64,000 bases of DNA from Mikania micrantha (GCA_009363875.1 CM018682.1:56628031-56692030); one strand, 5' to 3'; counted from the stretch's first letter, positions 11,160-21,980 are shown. The notes: generated by a model from the sequence alone, not told the origin. A program made the numbers and translations.

Positions 11160-11939
11160 TTAGAAACTGTCTTCAGGCTCAAATGGTCCTGCACTCTCAG
11201 ATGAAGTGTTGAAGGGCTCAAATGTATAATTATACTGAAATAGCCAGGCTGGACCTGAACCGGCATCGGTGTTGTTCATCTCTTTCCAATCAATGTAGTA
11301 TGATTCCACTATCAGGAAGGTCTTCTTGTTGTACACCTGATAAGCAGCTTTCTCAGAAGAATAGCCCACGAAGTAACACTCATCAGCTTTGTCATCAAAC
11401 TTGTGATTCGGTTCAGTGTGGAGGAGAGTGCAAGGACATCCAAATGATTTGAAGTGACCGACCTTTGGCTTCTGATTAAAGAATATCTCATAGGGAGTCT
11501 TTTGATGGCGCTTCTTTAGTAGTGCTCGGTTTTGAACATAGCAAGCTGTATTAACAGCTTCAGCCCAGAAGAAGATTGGCAGCTTTGACTTTGACAGCAT
11601 GGTCCGTGCATCCTCGATAAGTGTTTTGTTCCTTCTTTCAGCAACTCCGTTTTGCTGAGGTGTACGAGCAGCACTATACTGTCGAGCAATTCCCTTCTCA
11701 TCACAGAAATCAATAAGAGTCTGATTTCTAAACACGGAGCCATTGTCAGTTCTGATCACCTTCACTTTCAATTTCTTCTGATTCTCGATCAGGGTGATGA
11801 ACTTCTTCAGGATCTCTGGTGTCTCATCCTTCATGGCCAGAAAGAACACCCAAGTAAATCTAGAATAATCATCTGTTATCATGAGACAGTATGACTTCTT
11901 CCTAATGCTCATGACATTCATCGGTCCGAATAGATCCAC
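11160..11939 (-). pseudogene. Copia-I integrase core
   Basis: The rve-type integrase core would insert the cDNA into the genome. Visible are MDLFGPMNVMSI at the start, the second catalytic region VIRTDNGSVFRN (Asp) and TPQQNGVAERRNKTL (Glu). Downstream come the Copia-specific LKKRHQKTPYEI, FKSFGCPCTLLH and FVGYSSEKAAYQVYN blocks. The 259-residue frame is intact. It is separated from the preceding GAG-pre-integrase by a stop near 12003 and from the RT by another near 11160. Stops at the domain edges suggest decay by point mutation. Confidence 0.88.
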
Positions 11940-12002
11940 GTAAAGAAGTTGCAGAACTAATGAAATTGAATTAAACAGTTTGGGCTTGTGGGGTCTCTTG
12001 TG

Positions 12003-12521
12003 TTACTTCCCCTTGGCACATGCGATGCACTTTTCAATTGAGGAGAAATCCTTTGAAGGGAGTCCAATGACATGATCTCCCTTTTCGAGTCTGTTGAGAT
12101 TCTTCAAGTTGACATGACCCAATCGGAATTCATTTTGATGATGTAGGCATTGTTTATTCTTGGAGTCCTCATCAAGATCCATTTCTCCGGAATGACAAAT
12201 CCGGGCTTCAATATTAGGCACTCTTTGTTTGTGAAGTGTGTTGAAAAACTCGTGTCACAGATCTGAGATACACTCAACAAGCTGTGGCTGAGTTCTTCCA
12301 CATAGTACACATCTTCAAAACTCAGAGTTCCATTTGTAACTGTGCCCTTCATACTGATCTTCCCACCTTTGTCTCCAGCGAACGAGACATAACCCCTATT
12401 AAACGGTGCGACTTCGTGTAACTTAGAAAAATCCCCAGTCATATGCCGGGAACAATCTCTATCCACGTACCAAACATTCTTCAGCTTATTTGGTGGTACA
12501 CACACATTTAATGAGAAACAA
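12003..12521 (-). pseudogene. Copia-I protease and GAG-pre-integrase segment
   Basis: The Copia aspartic protease is recognisable from VWYVDRDCSRHMTGD. The active-site triplet, normally D-S-G in this family (Copia-II has VDSGCSRHMTG), is D-R-D here, so it should be inactive. VSFAGDKGG and LSVSQICD follow. A frameshift near 12110-12220 precedes the zinc-binding pre-integrase region with LGHVNLKNLNRL and CIACAKGK. Upstream the frame runs straight into the target duplication and the solo LTR. It continues in the same frame on the other side at 55188, which confirms where the insertion split the gene. Confidence 0.85.
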
Positions 12522-12980
12522 TGTCACACCCTGAGCCGGCGGGCCGGATCGTGTGTCCCGTCGGGCAGAAAGGTCTCGGGTCGCGATATCGGGAATGATA
12601 ATTGTGATGATCAGATTGTTTACATTGCACATGATATATAAGGAGAAAATGCTAAATAAAATAGAATTACAAAGTTAAATTACATCAGTTTTGTTCATAA
12701 TTTAACAATGTAAATCTACTATTCACATCATAATTCATCTATCTTGTATCTACACAAGATATACAAAAGAATTTGTATAATGATGTTCAAAAGTATGCAA
12801 GTCCAAAATACTAGGTCCTCTATCTGGCATCCTAGTCCAAAAGCATAAACTTCTTACTCAGACCTGTTCGTCAACAGAGAAGTCATTCAAAAAGTTCAAG
12901 TCAATACATGGTTGGTGAGTTCATATAGTTTTGTTTGAAAATGAATTTGAATAAACCTGTCCGAATGACAACCTTAACCT

Positions 12981-13099
12981 CATTAACAACCACCTATACT
13001 ATCCGGTCAAATATGCTTATATATAGGGCATACGTAGTGGAACAAGCCCCAGCCGACATCCCACCACATACCGAACCACATAGTATATTGTTGTTAATG
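12981..13099 (-). other. Inverted repeat with conserved core (hairpin copy B)
   Basis: On the minus strand the arms are CATTAACAACAATATACTAT and the complement of CATTAACAACC..TATACTAT. The core contains GTGGTGGGATGTCGGCTGG, a GGGG/CC(A)C inner stem and CGTATGCCCTATATATAAGC. Same core as copy A, different arms. Confidence 0.65.
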
Positions 13100-13193
13100 A
13101 TAATAAAGCGTTTCATCCCATACCCTTGATTCACAGAGTTTGAATAACTGAAAATTTATTAACATTGATCACCCGAAATGACAACCTTAGTCT

Positions 13194-13313
13194 CACTAAC
13201 AACCACCTATACTATCCGATCAAATATGCTTATATATAGGGCATACGTAGGGGAACAAACCCCAACTAACATCCCACCTCATACCGAACCACATAGTATA
13301 TTGGTTTTTAATG
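13194..13313 (-). other. Inverted repeat with conserved core (hairpin copy C)
   Basis: This is a second copy about 210 bp from copy B in the same LTR. The inner stem is GGGG-TTTGTT-CCCC, where copy B has GGGG-CTTGTT-CCAC. The arms partly match copy B, so B and C probably arose by local duplication. Confidence 0.6.
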
Positions 13314-13639
13314 ATAATTAAGCGTTTCATTTCACTCCATTGACACATTAGTTCTTAAGTTCTTAGTTCTTATAGTTCCACAAAAATAGAATTTCTATTG
13401 ATTCCTTAAGTTCATCACACAATCATGATCAGCCATAGCATTCGCAGAAACATTACATTAAGTGCTCAATTAAATAAATAAGTAAACATTTAATAAAAAT
13501 CTAAGACCTAACGATTGGGCCTTGGTCAACTCGAGTGGACTAGCCTAGCAATCAAGGTTCTTAGTAGTAAAGGAGATCTGTAAACCTCATCAAACATGCG
13601 ACCTATAATAAATCAGTCTAGCTAGGACATCTTTTGATA

Positions 13640-14060
13640 TATAGGGTTTTATAGTTCTTTAGATCATCTGTGGCTCGTATAGTTCTTTGGCACATGTTAT
13701 CTTTGAGTACTTCCCAAATGTTCCTCAAAACATGTTAGAGAATGCTGTAAATATCATCAAGCATGCTTCTCATATTCGATCAGTCTAGCTAGGACATCTT
13801 TCAAACCTGATATTGGCACATGCTATCTTTGATATTTCCCAGACAGACCCTTGAAAATAGTTCTTTGTACATAGTTCTTTGAAATAGATCGTTAGTTCTT
13901 TGACAACACACCACCGAAAATAGTTCTTTGAGTAGATCATTAGTTCTTTGAAAATAGATCTTTAGTTCTTTGACAACACACCATCGAAAATAGTTCTTTG
14001 TTTTAGATATTTAGTTCTTAGAAAGTAGATCTTTGAAAATAGTTCGTTGATTTGAAATAG
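13640..14060. repeat. Dispersed AGTTCTTTG repeats in the solo LTR
   Basis: AGTTCTTTG/TAGTTCTT words occur more than ten times, with AGATC(T/A)TTAGTTC spacers. Two longer related blocks with CAGTCTAGCTAGGACATCTT lie near 13612 and 13782. This is an imperfect local amplification with no coding content. Confidence 0.6.
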
Positions 14061-15091
14061 TTATATGCTCATAATGAATAGATAACTTATTTTGAAATCC
14101 TGTATATAGTTTACCTAGACAGAATCTAGGATAACAATTATACATATAAAACATATATTAAGTAAAAGCATTTAAGTAAATATAATCCAAAGAAAATAAT
14201 TTACGCATGCTTCTCAGCCTCGCGTTTGTAAAACAAAATGTTTAGAAAAAGAGCAATGAACTCACCTGTGTTGCTATGTAATGATTTACAACAAATATGC
14301 GCGCTCGTTACTTGTAGGTTAAGTATCTTCAGTACCTAAGTTGTTTTATGATACTTTGAATACTATAAGTATTTATAATAGACGTATCTAGGGTTTTGGT
14401 CTCGGTGTGCAAGTACGTGTCCTATATTACTAGTGTGTTGCTACGATTTTCTCTAACTATTCTAAATGTATTACCCGTTCATAACCCTTATCCTGTAGAT
14501 AAACACTATTAAACCTTAGTTTTGCAAGGTTTATGTTAAGTACATTCATAACCCTTTAAAGTTTAACCACATTTTATAAAATCCGTTATAGGTTGTAAAA
14601 CATTTAGTTTACAATTTATTTAAGGTATTGTTAAATAGTTTAAATGGAGAATTTATGAATCATTACCTTTATTAAAACATAAGTCATTTAAGAAATTATA
14701 AGTTAACATGTGAGACTTAAGTTAATCTCACTTGATTAACTCTAAGTCCGTTGCTAGATTTTCGTTTACCATGGTTCTTTAATCGTCCTTGTGTATAACT
14801 TAGCTTAGAAAGTTCAATCGAACTATGTAACTTAGTTATATGTTTGTATAAGGTTACTAAGTGTTAGGTGTTTACCATGTAGTCCACACCTATACTTAGT
14901 TTGTTTTCCTAATTCTTAAAGAATTCTCATAACCTTATTCTTGATTGTATTAAATAGAATTGTAACATCAAGTACCAGATCGTCCGGCAAGTCCGTACGG
15001 TACGTGTACTTTCACTATTTACTATGTATAAATACGTATACATGAACAGTGTTTGTGATAACAGAATTCAAAGTACAAGAAACAGTTGTAC

Positions 15092-15236
15092 GTATTTAAG
15101 CGAAAACTTAAATACTGTAAGTACAACACACAAGAATAAACAATAGTTGTTAGTATTTAAGTGAAAACTTAAATACTGTAATTACAACACACACGAGGAA
15201 CAATAGTTGTCAGTATTTAGGTGAAAACCAAAGTAC
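15092..15236 (+). repeat. Three tandem GAAA-loop hairpins in the Tekay-A LTR
   Basis: Copies at 15092-15115, 15152-15177 and 15212-15236 are about 60 bp apart. Copy 2 is a perfect 11-bp stem AGTATTTAAGT/ACTTAAATACT closed by GAAA. Copy 3 has TAGGT-GAAA-ACC where copy 2 has TAAGT-GAAA-ACTT, so both sides change together next to the loop. The 3' LTR repeats the set near 35465-35610. Confidence 0.65.
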
Positions 15237-15805
15237 AAATAATACAACGAATCAAGAGATACAACGATGTTCAAGTAAACGAAAAGTACAAGTCGGTTGC
15301 GATTTGGTATCCCCAGATGACAGGAATCAGATGGCCGACAAATTAGAACAAAAAAAAACAATGTAAAAATATGAATTTTAGTTGAGTCCGTTGGTGAGGA
15401 AACACAATTCAAACACAATTGCAGTGTTATTTCAGAATAACGAACTGACAGTGTGTTTGCGTGGGTGACGATTCACACAAACATATCTGTGAGTTTAGAG
15501 TTCTGAAATAATGACTGAAAAGTAGAAAACAAAAGTCAGAAAGCAAAACCATCGTCGTGTTCGTTCGGGTGACGATTCGAACGAATACGCGCGAAGGTGA
15601 CGCGATCTGACGAAACGAAACCGATAAACGATACAAACGGAATTAATTTACTAAAATAAAATATATAATGTTTTACAATTTTGAAACTCATTAAATAAAT
15701 AAATGAATTATTTTTATTTAAAACCGTAAAAACGCGCGTTACGTTCCGGAAACGTAACGAAAACGCGAACCGAACAACGAAAAACGAACCCGAACTCACT
15801 CGTGG

Positions 15806-15813
15806 TATAAATA
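15806..15813 (+). promoter_or_regulatory. TATA box of the Tekay-A 5' LTR
   Basis: TATAAATA lies about 845 bases into the LTR and is followed within 30 bases by a CT-rich leader, typical of plant transcription starts. The 3' LTR copy is at 36180-36187. If it is used, about 3.5 kb of LTR lies downstream and is transcribed. Confidence 0.7.
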
Positions 15814-16212
15814 CCTTGAATGAGTCTATTTTCTCATTTTTCACTTCATCTTCTCTCCCACAAACCCTAATTCCTGGTTTTGAAACCCATCACCATTTAC
15901 AACCTTCTCTCTTCCATATCTCCCTCATTTCTCCACCAAATCACTCCATTTTTGAACCTACACGAAGCTCTCATCATCCTCTAATCAAAAGTACAACGGA
16001 TCGGAGATGAAACCAACAAAATCAGAGGTAAAATCGACCACAAAGCCCCGAAAAATTAGGGTTTTTGGCCTTTTTGTCGAACCTGAACCCTAACCGGTTA
16101 ACCACCTTCTAAACCCGAACCCAACGACCCCAAGAACCACCCCTAGTGTATGCCACCTTCGAAACCACAACACAACCTCGAAATGGAGAAGGTGTTGGTC
16201 GCCGCCCTGTTG

Positions 16213-16582
16213 AGGCCGAATGAGACACCATAGGTCGCCGAAGGGGAGTACTCATGTGGTTCGGCCGAATGGCCACAAGCGCCACAGGTTCATTCGCCGG
16301 TCACACCCCCCTTCGCCCACCTCCATTCGCTGGTTAACTTCATTCGGCTGCTGCCATTCGCCACCTCCATGCTCACGACTGTCTCACTCGCTGGCCACCA
16401 CTCCTTCGCCTCCGTTTCATTCGTCGAAGGGACCCATTCGACCACCTTTCGGACATGTCCTCATTCGGTGGTCAGTTCTCATTCGGTGATGGCCAGTCGC
16501 TGGAATTTCCCCATTCGCCGAATCACTTTGCTTCGGCCAAGCATGATTATTCGATCATCACCATTCGCAGCTCACATTCATA
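16213..16582 (+). repeat. CATTCG(G/C) word array in the Tekay-A LTR
   Basis: More than ten CATTCG words, often CATTCGGC or CATTCGCC, occur in about 370 bases, together with CCGAATG complements. The 3' LTR copy lies at about 36587-36956. A similar array in the solo LTR lies at 54065-54335. The local base composition is much richer in G+C than the rest of the LTR. Confidence 0.6.
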
Positions 16583-16597
16583 CGGCCACTTTTACTC

Positions 16598-16892
16598 AGG
16601 CCCCTCTAGGCCCAATAGCATTAAGCAGGCCCAACGACATTCCCTCGGCCCACAGCCTACTAGCCGGCCAGAAGTCTACCTAAAACAGCCCACAAATTCC
16701 AAACGGCCCAATTGGATAATTAGGCCCAAACCTCATTTCTAGGTGGCCCAAGGAACTAGCCAACAACACCATACATTGGGCCCCCACACACCCACACGGC
16801 CCAAGTACTGAATTGCGGCCCAATTGTTTGGGCTACTCCACTTACATTCGGCCCACTCTTTAATTGGACTAGATTAACATTTGGCCCACATG
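16598..16892 (+). promoter_or_regulatory. Cluster of GGCCCA (site II-like) motifs
   Basis: About ten GGCCCA/TGGGCC words lie in under 300 bases. In plant promoters TGGGCC/T is known as the site II element bound by TCP factors. Here they sit downstream of the TATA box, so a role in transcription or in methylation is only inferred. The cluster is also present in the 3' LTR. Confidence 0.5.
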
Positions 16893-18681
16893 GGATGGGT
16901 TGTAACTAAAACAATAAATTAAGTTGTAAAGATAACATGCATGGGTAATTCTACATTACTATAAAAGTGGTAATGAGTTTGGTCAAACAACATTTGTGAA
17001 AACTTTCAAACATAAACCTAAGTTCATTCGTAAGGTTACTTATTAAGCCTCATATCACAATAATTAATGAGCAAATGATGATAAGATTTAAGATTCAATA
17101 ATGGGTTAAAATCAACTACACAACATCAAGACATGAGATACTAATGAGCTATAACAATCGGAACAGGGCCGAATAACGACCGAGACCTACGAGTGTTAGA
17201 CAAAATTATGACTAACACCTACCCACACACACAAGCATCCCTACAAATGTATAATTATAAGATAAGAACATCGTGAAATCAATACAGGATCGTGAAAACA
17301 AACTCAAGTACAACAAAGAGCGCGTGCATTCTTGTTTAGGCGAAGTCAATTACAACAACTACAAGGTGAGTTCATATGCCCCGTTTTTTTAATCTTAACT
17401 GATTTTAAACTCTCGGGGCTGAGAAACATGCATAACTTTTAATTATTTAAAAGTTTAATGTTTAACATATTGCTTATACTTTGATTTAGATAATACTTAA
17501 TTGTTTATTATCGTTTATCATGGTATGCATGCTTGTATGATTATGACATGACAGGGATAATCAGATGAACAAGATAATATATCTTATTAATTCATCAATA
17601 CATTAGAATAATATAGTTATAAGATTTTATCTTATAACACTCAATTATTCTTATATAAACAGACAATGGAACAATTACAAGTTAACATATGAATGTTATA
17701 AAGATATTACATATCTTCGTATTAACATTCGATACAAGAGTTAAGTAAGTGTAATAGGACAAGTCCTTTTTACATTTAGCTTTACAACTCAACACATATT
17801 ACAAGAGTACAAGGAACAAAGAATGATAATCATGATAATGTAACTTCATGATAACAACATCATTCACTCAGATAATTAATATAACTTAATAAGACAAGTT
17901 CTTATTTAACTTTGTTAATATCATGGAGAACATACGACAATGAGAACAACGATACAGATGAACACAATTACAATTAGTTACTATTAACCTGTTGTATTAT
18001 ATCACTTCAATCATGTGCCAAATTGTACAATGATCATGTAAGCCCCTTTTAATTCGCTGACCAGTTAGTTTGATGTGACTAAACCGACGATGGCATAGTG
18101 GTACCATAGGTTTGACAAACCTCTAGCTTGTAGGGCTAGTATGTTGATCGTATTGATTCATTGGCCGGTAACGTATGATCGGTGACAGGGCGACTTCAAG
18201 TCAGGTTCTGGTAAGCGACACATGGTGATATTAATCTACAGTGATAAGTAATTAATCCAGCGGAAACCCTATTGATTAGTAGATTGAGAAAGTGATCTAC
18301 TCTCATGTTACACTACTAGTAATAGATTTCGTTGAGGACACGGTACATATACGGTGGTAGAGGTAAATCGGATGCTTTGTACTCTGATTATGTGAGGATT
18401 ACAATGGATTCCTTTTAGGCTCTATGCACTATAGTTCAAGAACAAATTTCAATTGGTTAACTAACACTCTTAATATCTAAAAGTGGAACAATAGTTAACC
18501 CCCACAAGAATGGAATAATATAAGGAACAGATTAAATCAATCTAAATTCCTTAACACATAGAGAGGTTATCAATACTTCGGTTTGATAACTAAACCCCTC
18601 ATATTATGTTATTCTATACATGATATAACGAAAGAATACATAATGAGCAAATCAATCAATTGGGAGATGAAAATGGATATT

Positions 18682-18814
18682 CTTAGTTGTATTACAAGTA
18701 GTGTGGAATTCAATTGAGTATGTGGTGGGGTGGCGTCTGGGCCTGACCCTTTCGTATGCCCCTATATATAAGCATACTTGATGGAGTGAAATACCACTTG
18801 TATATATAACTAAG
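18682..18814 (+). other. Inverted repeat with conserved core (hairpin copy D, 5' LTR)
   Basis: The arms CTTAGTTGTATTACAAGT and ACTTGTATATATAACTAAG pair. The core has GTGGTGGGGTGGCGTCTGGG, a GGG/CCC inner stem and CGTATGCCCCTATATATAAG. Arms extend to about 43 bases with bulges. Confidence 0.7.
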
Positions 18815-19707
18815 GAGAGGCCATTGGGTGGAACAAGTGGATTCAATTAATGCAAGTATCAAATATAACATTGTGACTGTGTGCATGAACAATTCAAGGT
18901 TTTCAATATTCAAACTTATGAACTCACCAACCTAGTGTTGACTTTGTTTTAAATGCATGTTTTCTCAGGTGACGAACAGGTTTAAGTCACCAGATTTCAA
19001 GATCATAGCTAGAGGACTTTTAGAAGACCTAGCTGCATTTTGTGTGATCATTACTTTTGGAATGACAAAAACATTGAATCATATTTTGTAGATCTTGTAC
19101 AGTTACAAGATATAAACATATTGTGTCGCACCCCGAGAAATCCCGTCCCTTCCGGGGCGCGAGCGGTGCAGATTGTCAGGATCGCAGTCTCCGGACACAC
19201 AACATGCGAGACCTATATGTCTGATTTCGTACGTACATCCAATAATTTGGATAAAATAGTTTAGTAATATCAGAGTTGCGGAAGGAAAATATAAGTTAAC
19301 AAAACAGTTTAACATTCATAGATAGCGGAAGCATTAATTTAAAACGGTTTTCAAAATATTAAGTAACAATAGTTGCGGAAGCGATTAAAGTGGTTTGATA
19401 ATACAAAAGTAACACGATCAATGTTTAAATATTATCAAATGGCCTAAGACACTACAGTAGATGCATGGACTCCGTCCTAGCATCCTAGTACTTGTGCGCG
19501 TGCCTTAGTTACCTGAGAAAGCATGCGAGTAGAGAGTCAACACAAAGGTTGGTGAGAGCACAGGTTTGTAATCAGCAGTAAACATCAAAATGTTTAAAGT
19601 AAGTGTTGCTGGTCTAATTTTCAATACAATGCAATATCAATTGATAGCTAGTCAATATGTGTTATATCATATGCGGGTTCGCAACCGAAGCTAACATGCT
19701 GCCTCCC

Positions 19708-19820
19708 GCCATATCCATCCAAGATATGGCAAATGTTGTTTGGTCAATTGTGCACTGTTCCGACCTCCAGTCGGGGTGGCCATACGGCTCGCAACAGTGG
19801 GGCTTGTCAGGCCCAAATAG
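19708..19820 (-). other. Run of three small hairpins in the Tekay-B LTR
   Basis: In order: CCATATC/GATATGG, CCGAC/GTCGG with a 5-base loop, and GGGC/GCCC around TTGTCAG. The older LTR at about 1630-1715 has TGAC/GTCA in place of the second and GGGT/ACCC around the same TTGTCAG in place of the third, i.e. paired changes. The right LTR repeats the block near 28150-28257. Confidence 0.55.
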
Positions 19821-21234
19821 TACTATTCAGAATTACCATGCTAAGCGCAACGCGCTATTAACGGTTCGAGGTGTGTTTAATGAGGACTTATCAGTTTTGT
19901 GGATGAATGCCACACATATGCATATACGATATTAGCATGTACAAAAATAACCAAAAGTATGTAAGTTGTTCAAAAACAGTTGTATGCAATGTTTTCAACC
20001 CCAAAGGTGGAAAATGTAAAAAGGGGCCGTGAACTCACCTGTTACAGCAGTCCCGGTGTGTACGTGTTCGCGTCTGCGAATGCTAGCACCTGCTAGTATG
20101 CACCTATAACCATATAGGTGTAAGTATGTGTTTTGTGGTGTGTTGTATCCCATACAACTCCAAGTGTCGGTGTGCTCAACCGAGTGTGTGTGTTGACTTG
20201 TGTTGTCTCGACGAATCGTTGGTGACACGATTGTTGTGTTTACGTGCCTTAATGCACATAAGACACCAAAATGCATCCTATGACTCTAATCACATAAGTT
20301 ACCATTTTTAGAAAGTTTCCAATTTAGGAAAGTGTGGTTATGAAATCCCATTTCATAAAACTAATAACTTCCAATATGTTTATAAAATCATGTTTTAACA
20401 TTTAAAACGCATCGTCGGCGCATAAATCATCATATACGCCGTTTTGCCCAAATAAAGTTTCCTTATTTGGAAAGTATCCATTTAAAACTCATTTTCACAA
20501 ATCAAGGTTTCACAAATCTAAGCATATTCCAATGCTCAAAGTTCATCAAAACGTTTTAAAACATCAAAAGTCCTCTTTTGATTTTTAAAAGTTTCCATTT
20601 ATAGTAAGTTTCTATCAAACCAAGGTTTTTGAATAAATCAAACATCCCAATGTGTTTCTAAACACTCAAATATACATTTAACAATATCTAGACATGTCTA
20701 ACATGTCTAGATCATCACAAATCCAAGACTTGCACATAAAAGTTTCCTTTTATGGCATGTGTATAAAATCATTATCAAATCAAACAATAACCAAACCAAA
20801 CTCAAATCTAACATCCCTAAACACTAAAATCAGTAAACCTATGACAATAACACATCAAATCGCCAACAAATTCGAGCACAATAACCGTAAGGAGTTGCAT
20901 GTGGGTTTTTAACCCTTGCATGTACAATCTAACACTAGGAAAGTGTTTAGAACTACCTTAGATGACACGATTCGAGATAGAGCAGATTCTGGAACTCAAA
21001 TGGTGGCTGAGAACGAGCTCCCAACTTGTGGGTGGCCTTCAATACTCCTCTTTGAAGCTCCAATGGTCCAATACACCTTAGTTTTGAAAAGGAATGCCTT
21101 CAAATGTTCTTCACAGAGGTTTGGGACTGAATCTCAGTGATTTGGGTCAAGGATTTACGAAGAATTTCGGAGAAAATGGATAGAAATCGTGTGAAGATGA
21201 ATTGGGGTTGAAATAAAAAATCTGATCTGCATGG

Positions 21235-21363
21235 CCTTCGCGTACCGCGAAGGACGATCAAAATTTCTCATCGCGTACCGCGATAGGATTCGGGAGTCTC
21301 GACTCCCGGTTTGCTTCGCGTACCGCGAAGCCTTTCGCCGAGGGACCATCGCGTACCGCGATG
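21235..21363 (-). repeat. Array of five perfect hairpins in the Tekay-B 3' LTR
   Basis: CCTTCGCG-TAC-CGCGAAGG (21235), ATCGCG-TAC-CGCGAT (21270), CGGGAGT-CTCG-ACTCCCG (21291), GCTTCGCG-TAC-CGCGAAGC (21313) and CATCGCG-TAC-CGCGATG (21347). Four share the core CGCG-TAC-CGCG, while the outer stem bases differ between copies and remain perfectly paired in each. Confidence 0.8.
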
Positions 21364-21839
21364 AGTCCACTTCCTTGTTTTTCGATTTCGACGATTCGAT
21401 TTCGCTCGTATTCGATTTCTAATACTTATCCTAAGCATCTAATGGTCGTTTAAGCACATAAATACAACTAGCACATAAGTTTGATTGATCACCAACGTTC
21501 GTGAGATTCGTGTGTGTGTTTCGATAATTTCTCGAATTATCTTCGGTAGTTTGTGTTCGTGTCTTACGAAGTGTTTGCACGCTTGATTAATCCTAATCAA
21601 CGTGTAATGCACAATTCAATAACTCCTCGAATTATTGTCTTGTGTTAGTGTTGTGTTTGCCACACTTGGTTTACAAAACCAATGTGCAATGTATGATTCG
21701 ACAGTTCCTCAAACTATCGTTTCGTAGTTGTTTGTGTTCACTCATCTAATTAACATAACTAAATGAAATGCAACAAGTATGAATGTGAAACGTAAAGAAT
21801 GTAAGAGTTGCAATTTACCTGAAATTGTTGGGTGTCACA

Positions 21840-21980
21840 TCATCCCCTTGTTGAAAGAAATTTCGTACCGAAATTTGGTTGTTGTTGGTAGTGTTTGAGA
21901 AGTAAGAGTGTTTGAGAAACAAAAATTTTCCGGTTGTCACATCATCCCCTTGTTGAAAGGAATTTCGTCCCGAAATTTAT
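21840..21980 (-). repeat. Tekay-B polypurine tract, duplicated with the LTR edge
   Basis: Two copies of TGTCACATCATCCCCTTGTT begin at 21833 and 21935, offset by 102 bp. Each is followed by an inverted repeat AATTTCG/CGAAATT. On the minus strand this is palindrome, then TTCAACAAGGGGATGA, then the LTR edge. The copy at 21840 touches the LTR. The inner one lies inside the element. Confidence 0.75.

Larger units (their letters stand above)
3706..12521 (-). mobile_element. Copia-I: SIRE/Maximus-like retrotransposon, left (3') part
   Basis: Read on the minus strand from the right, this part holds protease, integrase, reverse transcriptase and RNase H, then an internal purine tract, about 1.9 kb of non-coding DNA, a large accessory reading frame and a 3' LTR. 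The order protease-integrase-RT-RNase H defines Copia. The big accessory frame downstream of pol is typical of the SIRE/Maximus lineage. The 5' part is separated from it by the solo LTR at 12522-55183, and only a gag remnant is visible on the far side (55184-55529). No 5' LTR is found in the window. All coding parts carry stops or frameshifts. Confidence 0.85.
12522..14960 (-). mobile_element. Solo Gypsy LTR, segment 1 of 3
   Basis: The edge TGTCACACCCTGAGCCGGCGG is the reverse complement of the Tekay-type LTR end (compare 39690-39713, 940-971). The flanking AACAA at 12517-12521 is matched by AACAA at 55184-55188, and the Copia-I reading frame is continuous if everything between is removed. 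No internal region or second LTR belongs to it, hence a solo LTR of about 4.0 kb once the nested elements are subtracted. The other LTR edge (near 55183) is not a perfect CA/TG end, so that boundary is less certain. Segment 1 ends in the target duplication AGAAT of Tekay-A. Confidence 0.75.
14961..19123 (+). repeat. Tekay-A 5' LTR, first part
   Basis: It is nearly identical to 35335-39497 of the 3' LTR, with scattered single-base differences. It holds three tandem hairpins (15092-15236), a TATA box (15806), a CT-rich transcript start region with a telo-box-like AAACCCTAA (about 15864), a CATTCG word array, a GGCCCA cluster and hairpin copy D. It breaks at TATTG, the target duplication of Tekay-B. 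Open frames such as that at 16220-16489 are repetitive and I do not call them genes. Confidence 0.92.
19124..21839 (-). repeat. Tekay-B 3' LTR
   Basis: It pairs with 27565-30298. It has no coding content. Notable contents are a hairpin-rich block at about 19708-19820, an AT-rich middle with 'AAGTTTCC' words, and the CGCGTACCGCG hairpin array at 21235-21363. Apparent small open frames inside it are repeated in the other LTR and are not supported as genes. Confidence 0.93.

Noticed and set aside
11222..11452. Small + strand frames opposite Copia-I integrase, RT and similar domains elsewhere
   Set aside because: Antisense shadows of well-supported pol domains on the other strand.
12522..13313. 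Repeated spaced palindromes as a CRISPR-like array
   Set aside because: Only two copies, irregular spacing and clear LTR context in a plant genome.
16220..16742. Overlapping open frames of 89-108 codons in the Tekay-A LTR (again at 36594-37116)
   Set aside because: They arise from the CATTCG/GGCCCA word arrays, exist in several frames at once and repeat in both LTRs. No protein motif is present.
21155..21422. Frames with repeated AYRE/AYRD or SRYA peptides on both strands
   Set aside because: They are a by-product of the CGCGTACCGCG hairpin array. Such peptides appear on both strands.
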